A stretch of 16,637 bases of DNA. Source: Baffinella frigidus (Eukaryota; Cryptophyceae; Cryptomonadales; Baffinellaceae). Shown in pieces: positions 14,101 through 16,210 of the stretch. Numbering within the stretch: position 1 is the first letter of the stretch; the number at the start of each line of letters is the position of its first letter. Location of the stretch: NCBI GenBank assembly GCA_026770585.1, contig MU646331.1:982666-999302 (forward strand), in the 5' to 3' direction. A program made the translations under genes and the position numbers. Under the pieces are notes generated by a model, which was not told the origin of the DNA, ran no database searches, and saw nothing but the letters and a program-made list of their open reading frames with translations.

Positions 14101-16210
14101 TACAAAAAAATACAACACCACATGTGAATAGGGTGCTCCAGCATTCTCGAGTGGCGTAGGGTCCTACGGAATAAAAATCAGAAGCCCCCAGGGTTGCTGG
14201 TGGCAAGCAGCTCACCTCGGCTCCCGTCTCCACGTCCCAGATCTTCACGAGCATGTCCGGGTACGGGTACGAAGACCGGGTACGGGCACCCTACGGTAGG
14301 CAATAGGGTAGGATCCTACGCAACTACCCGGACCCGTACGCAACTACCCGGATCCGTACGCACCTCGGCGCCGGTCTCGACGTTCCAGATCTTCACACGG
14401 AAGTCGTTGGAAGCGCTGACGACGCGCTTACCATCCGGCGAGAACGCGACACAGTGCACTTCGCCCGAGTGCCCCTTGAGGGGGCACTGTCTGTGCTTGA
14501 CGAGCTTTCGCTTCCCCTCGTAGTCAACGACGTGTTTCATGGCACATCGGCATCTGCCCGTGCAGGTATGCCCGAGCGTGTGCATCTGCCACCGAAACAG
14601 CCATCAGTAATCCTAGCTCTGTCCCACTTAGATGTGGCCTCGCCATAAATTCGCCCCCCCCCGAAAGTTCACAATTTATGGTGAGCCCAAATCGAAGTGG
14701 GGCAGAGCTAGTAATCCTCCAACAACACCGCCATCTGCCACCGAAACCCCCATCAGCAATCTAGTCTCAGCACCAATTAGAATTAATCTCAGGAATGTCC
14801 TTCTAAACGAAGATTTGTACCAAGAACTTTTAGGATTTAAAAATATTCGTACTTTTAGGGCTTTAAAATATCTGGATTTGTTCCAAGAATTGTTTAGAAG
14901 GACAGTTCCGAGATTAATTATAAAGTGGAGGCAGCCGTCGTAAGGGCCTTTCAAGGCGAGGCAAGCCACTGGAGGAGGACCTAACGAGCCTCCGGCGGCC
15001 CCTGCGGGGGGCTTGCTGCGCGACCCGAATCCCGGTCTTAAAAACAGGCGACCGGTCTAACCGACTTCTACCACGCTCCAGAACGTCAACTTAAACCGGC
15101 AAAAGCGGACACTCTACCGTGACGGACTCGGTCACTTTTACGTACACCAACAACGTTTTAGCTCTAATCACCCCGGTACTAAAGTACGCTCCTCCCTGCC
15201 CGGTTTGGTCGGCCCTTCTGCTTGAATGGCAAAGTTCATCGGTCACGTCCCGACTTCCTGGTACAAACTCAACGGCCGTCAGCACTTGCTCGCCTTCTGC
15301 AGGATTCTGGGTCACGTGACCGTCAGTGCGCCTGAGGCCCTTGAAAGGCCCAATAATATGGATCGCGATGAAATCCTCCCACACGTCAGGCTGAGCGCCC
15401 CGTGGGCAAGCACACACCCGCCACCCCACCCAGACGCATTCCACCCAGACGCATTCCAAAAACAAAACATTCGCGAAACGCTCGCACACCACCGCCTACT
15501 CACCCCACCACGCATCGCACGGGCACACAGCTGCTCACCGTGGCTCCCGTTGCGACGTCCCAGATCTTCACGGTCATGTCCCATGAGCCGCTGACGATAC
15601 GCGTCCCATCCGCATTGTACGCCACCGAAGTCACTTCTCCAGAATGCCCGGCGAGGGTGGCGATTCCCGGGTAGCTCCACTGAGGCTTGTTCACCCACAG
15701 CACGAGCTTGAGGCTGAGGGCCTCCGCCGTCGAGGCTGCGCACCGCGCGAAGCTGCCCGTAGGCTCCTGCGACGCGAACTGTAACCACTCGTGCAGGGAT
15801 CCTCTCCAGTCCCACCTCCGCTGGAGGAAGGAGTTGGCTGAGACCATCCAAGAGGATGGGTTTGCGGCCAGGCGCTGCAGCGCGTTGTGGCCGAGCCGCG
15901 CAAACAGGACGCGCACTTCCGGGGCTTCATCTTCCTCTTCGTCTGGGTCCTCGTCCTCGTGACCTAGCTGCGGACGGTTGACCGAGGCCAAGGTCAACAA
16001 AAGTTGGCAGGTTCTGCTACAGAAGCCCCGCGTCTCCAACTCGTGCCGCCACGGCTTGCACGCCTGGGAGAGAAGAAGTACTACTTCAGGTCCGACGTGC
16101 TCGACCAGAAATGGTAGCAACCGCCGCAGCGTGTCCTCACTCGGCCGCGTGCCCCCCCGGGGCTGTGCTCCGCGCTTGCCGACAACGAGCCATTTCGACA
16201 ATGGCATCAT
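4811..16210 (-). CDS. Multi-exon WD40 repeat (beta-propeller) protein
   Basis: The span of one minus-strand gene rebuilt from exon 1 (16210-15539) to the terminal exon (5152-4811). The joined exons give 729 codons with all phases consistent. The N-terminal ~180 residues include a weak F-box-like stretch and an acidic run. Nine WD40 blades follow, carrying motifs such as [19 protein letters not shown] and VKIWD, then a ~100-residue C-terminal tail. WD40 propellers act as scaffolds for protein complexes; if the F-box reading is right, the protein could be a substrate adaptor of an SCF-type ubiquitin ligase, but that is inference. Nearly every blade is one exon, starting at Val (GTG or similar) and ending TGAE. 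Introns are large and packed with MITEs and repeats. Relic exon starts at about 13161 and 13437 suggest that blades are gained and lost. Two exon types bear a Cys-rich insertion. Confidence 0.75.
5191..5290. mobile_element. 100 bp MITE with TA target duplication
   Basis: The terminal inverted repeats TCCCTT(A/G)AGTGACCA lie at both ends. TA lies at 5189-5190 and 5291-5292, within a slightly longer CGTA/TACG match. The centre carries CCCTACGGTAGGG-like palindromes related to those of the other MITEs here. It lies in the last intron, about 35 nt upstream (on the minus strand) of the terminal-exon acceptor. Confidence 0.75.
5489..5590. repeat. Dispersed intron segment, copy 1
   Basis: About 95 bp similar to 6369-6465. 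Shared blocks include GGACACTGGAACT, GTTCTGCAGAAAAG and CCTTTCGGATCAC. Both copies are intronic, on either side of exon 9. They may be remains of a duplicated intron or of an unrecognised element. Confidence 0.75.
5638..5746 (-). mobile_element. Introner-like element, 109-nt form, after exon 9
   Basis: It starts GTGCGTTCGGGTCC and ends CCCGAAG on the minus strand, so it has GT-AG ends. A ~20 nt block (CCGGGTAGTTGCGTA) is present twice, making it 20 nt longer than the 89-nt copies. It is followed by a near copy of the end of exon 9 (about 27 nt with two differences) that lacks a GT donor. The element therefore supplies the donor actually available to exon 9. Confidence 0.75.
5747..5941 (-). 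CDS. WD40 gene, exon 9 (Cys-rich insertion plus blade)
   Basis: 65 codons, phase 0, from a TTTTCGGCAG acceptor to an AAGAG/GTGCGT donor. It opens [16 protein letters not shown], a Cys-containing insertion absent from ordinary blades, then [19 protein letters not shown] and [13 protein letters not shown]. The WD strand is supplied by the terminal exon. The layout matches exon 2 (HTLGH-CTG-C-C … CP--GHS), so exons 2 and 9 are paralogous duplicates. Confidence 0.75.
5989..6133. mobile_element. 145 bp MITE with TA target duplication, related to the introner-like family
   Basis: The terminal inverted repeats begin ACGGACTAAAAATGGGGTAG and are about 32 bp with few mismatches. TA lies at 5987-5988 and 6134-6135. 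It sits in the intron between exons 8 and 9, about 45 nt before the exon 9 acceptor. Its left arm carries GGGTAGTTG, then the 15-mer ATTGCCTACCGTAGG at 6022-6036. Both occur in the same order in most of the 89-nt introner-like elements of this gene. Confidence 0.85.
6191..6252. repeat. Minisatellite, about 1.7 copies of a ~37 bp unit
   Basis: CATCAGCCCTCAAGACCCCT followed by CACC occurs at 6192 and again at 6228, separated by AAACAACCCTT. It is intronic and pyrimidine-rich on the plus strand. Confidence 0.8.
6369..6465. repeat. Dispersed intron segment, copy 2
   Basis: Related to 5489-5590, sharing blocks such as GGACACTGGAACT and TTCTGCAGAAAAGG. It ends about 15 bp before the MITE at 6485. 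Confidence 0.75.
6485..6638. mobile_element. 154 bp MITE with ACTC target duplication
   Basis: The terminal inverted repeats TTATCCGGG(G/A)ACATGTTT continue through AATTTAAA and GAAAATGG, about 35 bp. Both ends are flanked by ACTC (6481-6484 and 6639-6642). The TTATC terminus and 4-bp duplication match the two MITEs at 12976 and 13224, although the rest of the sequence differs. It is non-coding and intronic (between exons 8 and 9). Confidence 0.85.
6645..6712. repeat. Dispersed intron segment related to 9655-9722
   Basis: Shared order of CCATGG, GAGGACGGTCC, CTGAATC and TGATCAAGTGG. The two copies lie in introns of different WD40 repeats, consistent with duplication of exon-intron units. Confidence 0.7.
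6763..6818. repeat. TTTAGCG-variant telomere-like array
   Basis: Seven to eight units of TTTAGCG, TTTGGGG and TTTGGTG. It lies in the intron downstream of exon 8, again with the C-rich strand on the coding strand. The dominant unit is TTTAGCG, unlike the other arrays, which suggests local homogenisation. Confidence 0.8.
6889..6977 (-). mobile_element. Introner-like element, 89 nt, after exon 8
   Basis: It starts GTGCGTTCGGATCC on the minus strand and ends CCCGTAG, so it has GT-AG ends and exactly 89 nt. It is followed by a diverged WD40 strand ([13 protein letters not shown] before a GTGAGC). That strand is out of phase with a GTAG acceptor, so direct splicing to it would break the frame and it is probably intronic. 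Confidence 0.75.
6978..7103 (-). CDS. WD40 gene, exon 8
   Basis: 42 codons, phase 0, from a GGTTGGCAG acceptor to a CAGGAG/GTGCGT donor. One full blade: [20 protein letters not shown], then [22 protein letters not shown]. The GH dipeptide and Asp are present; the WD dipeptide is WN, as in exons 2, 3 and 6. The second half is almost identical to exon 6, indicating recent duplication or gene conversion. Confidence 0.85.
7400..7560. repeat. Repeated intron segment related to 13770-13920
   Basis: Shared blocks include GTCCCTACGG, CTACCGT, TTATTC and CTTCGAAGTCCGCT, followed some way downstream by a family A MITE (7862 here, 13964 in the other copy). It therefore looks like a duplicated piece of intron or a larger composite repeat. 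The rest of the 7104-7861 intron shows no gene; a short palindrome (GTACACGTTACGTGTAC) lies near 7666. Confidence 0.65.
7862..8051. mobile_element. MITE family A, copy 1
   Basis: Termini CCACACGAGAATGCT and (inverted) CCACTCGAGAATGCT, with CCTATTTA nearby on both arms. Dinucleotide AA lies at 7860-7861 and 8052-8053. It abuts the exon 7 donor: the G of GT is 8054 and the T is part of the AA duplication, so the insertion fixed the donor as GTTCCA. Confidence 0.8.
8055..8177 (-). CDS. WD40 gene, exon 7
   Basis: 41 codons, phase 0, from a GTGCTGGCAG acceptor. One blade: [20 protein letters not shown], then [21 protein letters not shown]. The GH position reads FH, and the blade is one residue shorter than its neighbours at [11 protein letters not shown]. 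The donor GTTCCA is weak and is formed at the edge of a MITE insertion. Exon 7 may be skipped or the site may be degrading, although the frame is intact. Confidence 0.75.
8220..8428. mobile_element. MITE family A, copy 2
   Basis: Inverted termini CCACTCGAGGCT(A/G)GAAG with a CA duplication at 8218-8219 and 8429-8430. The centre is a near-palindrome, GGTCACG … TATAACTT … CGTGACC. It shares internal blocks (TTTTACAAGTG, GTGTAGTAATT, CACACAAATAGG) with the copy at 10487-10690. Confidence 0.85.
8772..8815 (-). repeat. Two copies of the 23-bp GTAAGTGGACA repeat
   Basis: On the minus strand, GTAAGTGGACAGAACAACTT and a second copy lie directly after the GTGAGCC donor at 8817. The same unit occurs in the opposite orientation in a cluster at 10121-10343. 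Confidence 0.8.
8818..8865 (-). other. 48-nt possible cassette exon or relic after the exon 6 introner
   Basis: It encodes [16 protein letters not shown] in frame between the CCCGAAG end of the 89-nt element and a GTGAGC donor. The identical 48 nt occurs at 11962-12009 after exon 3. Either it is a real alternative mini-exon that would double a WD strand, or a relic of the original exon end now left in an intron. Confidence 0.4.
8866..8954 (-). mobile_element. Introner-like element, 89 nt, after exon 6
   Basis: GTGCGTTCGGATCC at the 5' end, CCCGAAG at the 3' end on the minus strand, exactly 89 nt. If spliced alone, it joins exon 6 in frame to the 48-nt segment at 8818-8865; otherwise its GTGCGT serves as the donor of a longer intron to exon 7. 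Confidence 0.8.
8955..9080 (-). CDS. WD40 gene, exon 6
   Basis: 42 codons, phase 0, from a TTTGGCAG acceptor to a GCCGAG/GTGCGT donor. One canonical blade: [20 protein letters not shown], then [22 protein letters not shown]. It starts with Ile where other blades have Val. GH and structural Asp are present, and WD is replaced by WN. Confidence 0.85.
9318..9541. repeat. Cluster of minisatellites and a poly-C run
   Basis: A ~30 bp unit (CAAAACCTCCACAGCGCCTA with AGCATGCG) is repeated twice at 9318-9388. A poly-C run follows at about 9403-9415. CACCAACCCT/CACCTACCCT-like repeats run from about 9449 to 9510, then CTCACCTCAGACCACTTT occurs twice. All lie in the intron between exons 5 and 6. No gene is seen in 9081-9822 apart from these repeats. 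Confidence 0.8.
9655..9722. repeat. Dispersed intron segment related to 6645-6712
   Basis: Contains CCATGG, GAGGACGGTCC, CTGAATCGTCTCAGTGATCA and AGTGG in the same order as 6645-6712. It is followed by a (CT)n run at about 9727-9760, just downstream of the second exon-5-like end. Confidence 0.7.
9823..9911 (-). mobile_element. Introner-like element, 89 nt, after exon 5
   Basis: GTGCGTTCGGATCC to CCCGAAG, exactly 89 nt. The exon-end copy that follows it has a 2-bp insertion (GACCACACC instead of GACCACC) that breaks its frame, so here that copy cannot serve as a coding mini-exon. Confidence 0.8.
9912..9979 (-). CDS. WD40 gene, exon 5b
   Basis: 68 nt after the AAACCAG end of a telomere-like intron. 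It encodes [22 protein letters not shown], completing the blade begun in 10052-10115 (split in a Gly codon, phase 1). Combined length is 44 codons. It ends at GCCGAG/GTGCGT. Confidence 0.85.
9980..10051 (-). mobile_element. 72-nt telomere-repeat intron inside blade 5
   Basis: On the minus strand it reads GTAAATCCTAAACCC, about seven CCCTACA units, then CCTAAACCAG. It has GT-AG ends and is almost pure repeat. Removing it joins …SPDG to TRIVSGG in frame (CCGGACG joined to GTACGCGG). GGTA is found at both edges, compatible with a short target duplication. Confidence 0.85.
10052..10115 (-). CDS. WD40 gene, exon 5a
   Basis: 64 nt from a TTACGGCAG acceptor. It encodes [21 protein letters not shown] plus the first base of Gly. 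The usual GH pair is missing (ASEID instead of TGHSG), so this blade is structurally atypical, although the SPDG loop and WD strand are normal. A diverged duplicate of the exon start lies at 10268 (VRTLVASGG). Confidence 0.8.
10121..10343 (+). repeat. GTAAGTGGACA minisatellite, five copies in two clusters
   Basis: A ~23-bp unit GTAAGTGGACAGAACAACTT plus ATG occurs twice at 10121-10166. Three variants (GTGGACATAAC and GTGGACACAAC) lie at 10274-10343. Between the clusters is a copy of the intron 3' segment and a duplicated exon 5a start. This indicates a ~150-bp tandem duplication around the exon 5 acceptor. Confidence 0.85.
10487..10690. mobile_element. MITE family A, copy 3, with a perfect palindromic centre
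   Basis: Termini CCACTCGAGGCTAGA and inverted CCACCCGAGGCTAGA, with GC at 10485-10486 and 10691-10692. Arms carry CCATTTTAAA and complementary TTTAAAATGG. The middle holds a perfect 36-nt palindrome at 10582-10617 starting GTCACGTTGCTGGGGGAA. It is intronic. Confidence 0.85.
10691..10761. mobile_element. Right half of a family A MITE
   Basis: It matches only the right arm of copies 1 and 5 (GTACAAAGATTTACAACCCC, GTAAATAGG, GCTCCAGCATTCTCGAGTGG). It directly abuts copy 3, which suggests that copy 3 was inserted into or replaced its left half. Confidence 0.7.
10844..10953 (-). CDS. WD40 gene, exon 4b
   Basis: 110 nt after the AACCCAG end of a telomere-like intron. It continues [20 protein letters not shown] and [16 protein letters not shown], completing the blade begun at 11176-11191 (phase 1, Gly split). 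It ends GCCGAG/GTGAGC, without an 89-nt introner. The 3' flank (GCAGCTCACC region) matches the intron downstream of the exon 2 element. Confidence 0.85.
10954..11175 (-). mobile_element. 222-nt telomere-repeat intron inside blade 4, with direct repeat
   Basis: On the minus strand it starts GTCAGTTGCCTAAACCC, continues as mixed CCCTAAA/CCCGAAA units, and ends AACCCAG. The sequence GGTCAGTTG occurs at both junctions (8-9 bp direct repeat). The first copy provides the GT donor and the G of the second completes the AG acceptor. Excision restores [17 protein letters not shown] in frame. Confidence 0.9.
11176..11191 (-). CDS. WD40 gene, exon 4a (16-nt micro-exon)
   Basis: 16 nt, GTGCGCACGCTCACTG, coding VRTLT plus the first base of Gly, after a GGCAGCAG acceptor. 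It is a micro-exon created when the telomere-like array inserted near the start of the blade. With exon 4b it gives a 42-codon blade, the standard length here. Confidence 0.75.
11241..11329 (-). mobile_element. Introner-like element, 89 nt, outside a WD40 blade
   Basis: Starts GTGTGTTCGGATCC and ends CCCGAAG, again exactly 89 nt. It lies just upstream of exon 4a. It is flanked on both sides by copies of CTCGGCAGGTGC…ACGCTGGGTGGGCAGCAG. This copy shows that the family can occur away from a complete blade, still with a local duplication. Confidence 0.75.
11397..11526. repeat. TTTAGGG array in the intron between exons 3 and 4
   Basis: Eighteen or so degenerate units, including TTTGAGG, TTTGGGG and TCTAGGG. 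It is orientated like the other arrays (CCCTAAA on the coding strand). No reading frame is restored by removing it, so it is simply intronic or an older array. Confidence 0.85.
11530..11875. mobile_element. Degenerate family A-like element interrupted by another MITE
   Basis: Arms carrying GGTTGGTCACGTTACT (left) and AGTAACATGACCAAACC (right) face each other across an inserted 168-bp MITE. GTTTGTACCAG and TTTGTATGAAAATAACTAC resemble family A arms. The outer termini are too decayed to define, so these limits are approximate. Confidence 0.5.
11614..11781. mobile_element. 168 bp MITE nested in another element
   Basis: Terminal inverted repeats GGATCCTTGCTCGGATAG followed by GAGGGGGCAAA and GGATC, about 36 bp. 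CGC lies at 11611-11613 and 11782-11784, a probable 3-bp target duplication. Inside, 11662-11689 is a perfect 28-nt palindrome (GATTCAGTGCCCAT and its complement). It is non-coding. Confidence 0.85.
11962..12009 (-). other. 48-nt possible cassette exon or relic after the exon 3 introner
   Basis: The same 48 nt as 8818-8865 ([16 protein letters not shown]), in frame after CCCGAAG and followed by GTGTGT. The lack of any difference between the two copies implies a recent duplication or gene conversion spanning the introner. Confidence 0.4.
12010..12098 (-). mobile_element. Introner-like element, 89 nt, after exon 3
   Basis: GTGCGTTCGGATCT to CCCGAAG, exactly 89 nt, directly after GCCGAG of exon 3. 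It differs from the exon 6 copy at only a few positions. Confidence 0.8.
12099..12185 (-). CDS. WD40 gene, exon 3b
   Basis: 29 codons, phase 0, after an AAACAAG acceptor at the edge of a telomere-like intron. It encodes [16 protein letters not shown] then [13 protein letters not shown]. Joined to exon 3a, it gives a 42-codon blade with GH, SPDG and IWN motifs. The donor is GCCGAG/GTGCGT. Confidence 0.85.
12186..12586 (-). mobile_element. 401-nt telomere-repeat intron inside blade 3
   Basis: It begins GTACCCTAAACCCTACACCC and ends CCCTAAACAAG on the minus strand. Telomere-like units fill 12189-12237 and 12433-12586. A ~195-bp AT-rich core lies between them, with a direct repeat (ACACCTTTTAACATT…CCCCATATTT) at about 12349 and 12399. 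Excision joins VYS to VAFSPDG in phase 0. Both junctions have GGT. Confidence 0.85.
12587..12625 (-). CDS. WD40 gene, exon 3a
   Basis: 13 codons, [13 protein letters not shown], after a GTTCTGGCAG acceptor. It ends TACTCG/GTACCC at the telomere-like intron. It is the first third of blade 3, with intact TGH and QVYS motifs. Confidence 0.85.
12640..12975. other. Intron segment between exons 2 and 3, no gene
   Basis: It contains the recurrent intron 3' segment (CCCCCTCCTCAACTTCCAAC, AAAGCATGCGCG). A small inverted repeat at about 12766-12820 pairs TTTTAAAACTCC with GGAGTTTTAAAA and resembles a short foldback element. No coding sequence is seen. Confidence 0.5.
12976..13124. mobile_element. MITE family B, copy 1 (149 bp, GCAT target duplication)
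   Basis: Terminal inverted repeats TTATCTCA…AAGGGATTCTAA(A/C)ATTCG followed by TTTTCTTAAGTCAATTCC, about 46 bp. GCAT lies at 12972-12975 and 13125-13128. It is non-coding. It shares a TTATC terminus and 4-bp duplication with the element at 6485-6638. Confidence 0.9.
13161..13190 (-). pseudogene. Relic WD40 exon start
   Basis: After a GTGTCCAG acceptor-like site the sequence reads VCTLTGHAS and then TGA. It is almost the same start as exon 3a (VCTLTGHTG). The rest of the blade is absent; family B MITEs lie on both sides. This is evidence of a lost or broken blade between exons 2 and 3. Confidence 0.7.
13224..13373. mobile_element. MITE family B, copy 2 (150 bp)
   Basis: Same terminal inverted repeats as copy 1 (TTATCTCAGAAAAGGGATTC). 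Flanks are GGTC at 13220-13223 and GGTA at 13374-13377, a 4-bp duplication with one mismatch. The two copies are about 100 bp apart in the same orientation and differ at a modest number of internal positions. Confidence 0.9.
13408..13437 (-). pseudogene. Second relic of a WD40 exon start
   Basis: GTGTGCTCACGGGTCACTCG matches the start of exon 3a but lacks four bases (GTGTGCACGCTCACGGG) and the AG acceptor. A copy of the recurrent intron 3' segment (CCCAACACAAAGCATGCGCG) lies immediately upstream on the minus strand, so a whole intron-exon unit was duplicated and then decayed. Confidence 0.6.
13545..13736. mobile_element. MITE family A, degenerate copy
   Basis: Left end CACTCAAGAATGC with GGAGGATCCTAATTAC, right end GGCCCCTCTAGCATTCTCG. 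The inner arms carry GTAACCAAC and GTTACGTGACC. Family motifs (ATTTGTACCAGGATAACGT, CCACTTGTAAAAGC) are clear, but the termini are altered, so limits are approximate. Confidence 0.65.
13770..13920. repeat. Repeated intron segment related to 7400-7560
   Basis: Contains ATTGCCTACCGTAGG at 13791-13805, the same 15-mer as in the introner-like elements and the 5989-6133 MITE. It continues with TTATTC and CTCTTCGAAGTCCGCTGTGTGG, shared with 7400-7560. It ends close to a family A MITE, as does the other copy. Confidence 0.65.
13964..14154. mobile_element. MITE family A, copy 5
   Basis: Termini CCACACGAGAATGCT and (inverted) CCACTCGAGAATGCT. CG lies at 13962-13963 and 14155-14156. The arms carry CCTATTTAAAA and CACATGTGAATAGGG. 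It is closely related to copy 1 (7862-8051). Confidence 0.85.
14255..14363 (-). mobile_element. Introner-like element, 109-nt form, after exon 2
   Basis: Starts GTGCGTACGGATCCGGG with the ~20-nt block (CCGGGTAGTTGCGTA) present twice, as in the exon 9 element. The 3' end reads CCCGGAC rather than CCCGAAG, so it lacks its own AG and can act only as a donor. A WD40 strand copy ([13 protein letters not shown] before GTGAGC) follows. Confidence 0.7.
14364..14585 (-). CDS. WD40 gene, exon 2 (Cys-rich insertion plus blade)
   Basis: 74 codons, phase 0, from a GGTGGCAG acceptor to a GCCGAG/GTGCGT donor. It begins [18 protein letters not shown], a basic and Cys-rich segment, then [19 protein letters not shown] and [22 protein letters not shown], a good blade. 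The first Met is simply where Val stands in other exons; the acceptor fits the exon pattern, so an internal translation start is not assumed. It is paralogous to exon 9. Confidence 0.8.
14614..14710. mobile_element. 97 bp MITE with 7-bp target duplication
   Basis: Inverted ends TAGCTCTG(T/C)CCCACTT with further pairing through GCCATAAATT. GTAATCC lies at 14607-14613 and 14711-14717. It is just upstream of exon 2 on the coding strand, about 20 nt from the acceptor. Confidence 0.8.
14781..14919. mobile_element. 139 bp foldback element
   Basis: Inverted ends AATTAATCTC(A/G)G, then TGTCCTTCTAAAC, about 28 bp with a few mismatches. The interior is AT-rich. No clear target duplication was identified. 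Confidence 0.75.
14940..15340. other. Intron 1 segment with transposon-like remnants
   Basis: A GC-rich tract at about 14990-15020 (GGCGGCCCCTGCGGGGGG) adjoins a tRNA-like segment. Motifs resembling family A arms occur (GGTACTAAAGT near 15176, CCTGGTACAAACTC near 15258, GGTCACGTCCC near 15240). A 133-codon minus-strand frame crosses 15091-15492 but has no WD40 motif or fitting splice sites, so I do not call it a gene. Confidence 0.4.
15012..15085 (-). pseudogene. tRNA-Lys(UUU)-like segment, degenerate
   Basis: On the minus strand, TGGTAGAAGTCGGTTAGACC resembles a D arm and A box. CGCCTGTTTTTAAGACC resembles an anticodon arm of tRNA-Lys. GGGATTCGGGTC resembles a T arm. The stems do not pair properly and the spacing is wrong, so it is not a working tRNA. 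It may be a tRNA pseudogene or the head of a tRNA-derived SINE. Confidence 0.3.
15539..16210 (-). CDS. WD40 gene, exon 1 (N-terminal domain and blade 1)
   Basis: 224 codons from ATG at 16210 ([14 protein letters not shown]; a second ATG is adjacent at 16207). The open frame extends to 16291 but would then translate a telomere-like TTTAGGG stretch, so the later start is preferred. [20 protein letters not shown] then [12 protein letters not shown] (about residues 30-60) has a weak resemblance to an F-box. An acidic run [14 protein letters not shown] follows near residue 85. Residues 183-224 form blade 1 ([42 protein letters not shown]). The donor is GCCACG/GTGAGC. No signal peptide is apparent, so a soluble intracellular protein is expected. 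An upstream exon cannot be excluded. Confidence 0.7.

Noticed and set aside
5638-14363. The peptide [16 protein letters not shown] seen after several WD40 blades as a real protein motif
   Set aside because: It is translation of the introner-like element past the exon boundary. Splicing at GTGCGT removes it, and the frame differs from the next exon.
15091-15492. Minus-strand 133-codon reading frame as an extra WD40 exon
   Set aside because: No GH, SPDG or WD motif and no acceptor-donor pair in phase. It contains motifs resembling MITE family A arms.
4811-16210. Several separate single-blade WD40 genes or pseudogenes
   Set aside because: Exon ends and starts are all compatible in phase, exon 9 plus exon 10 form one blade only when spliced, and no internal promoters or stop-proximal signals separate the exons.
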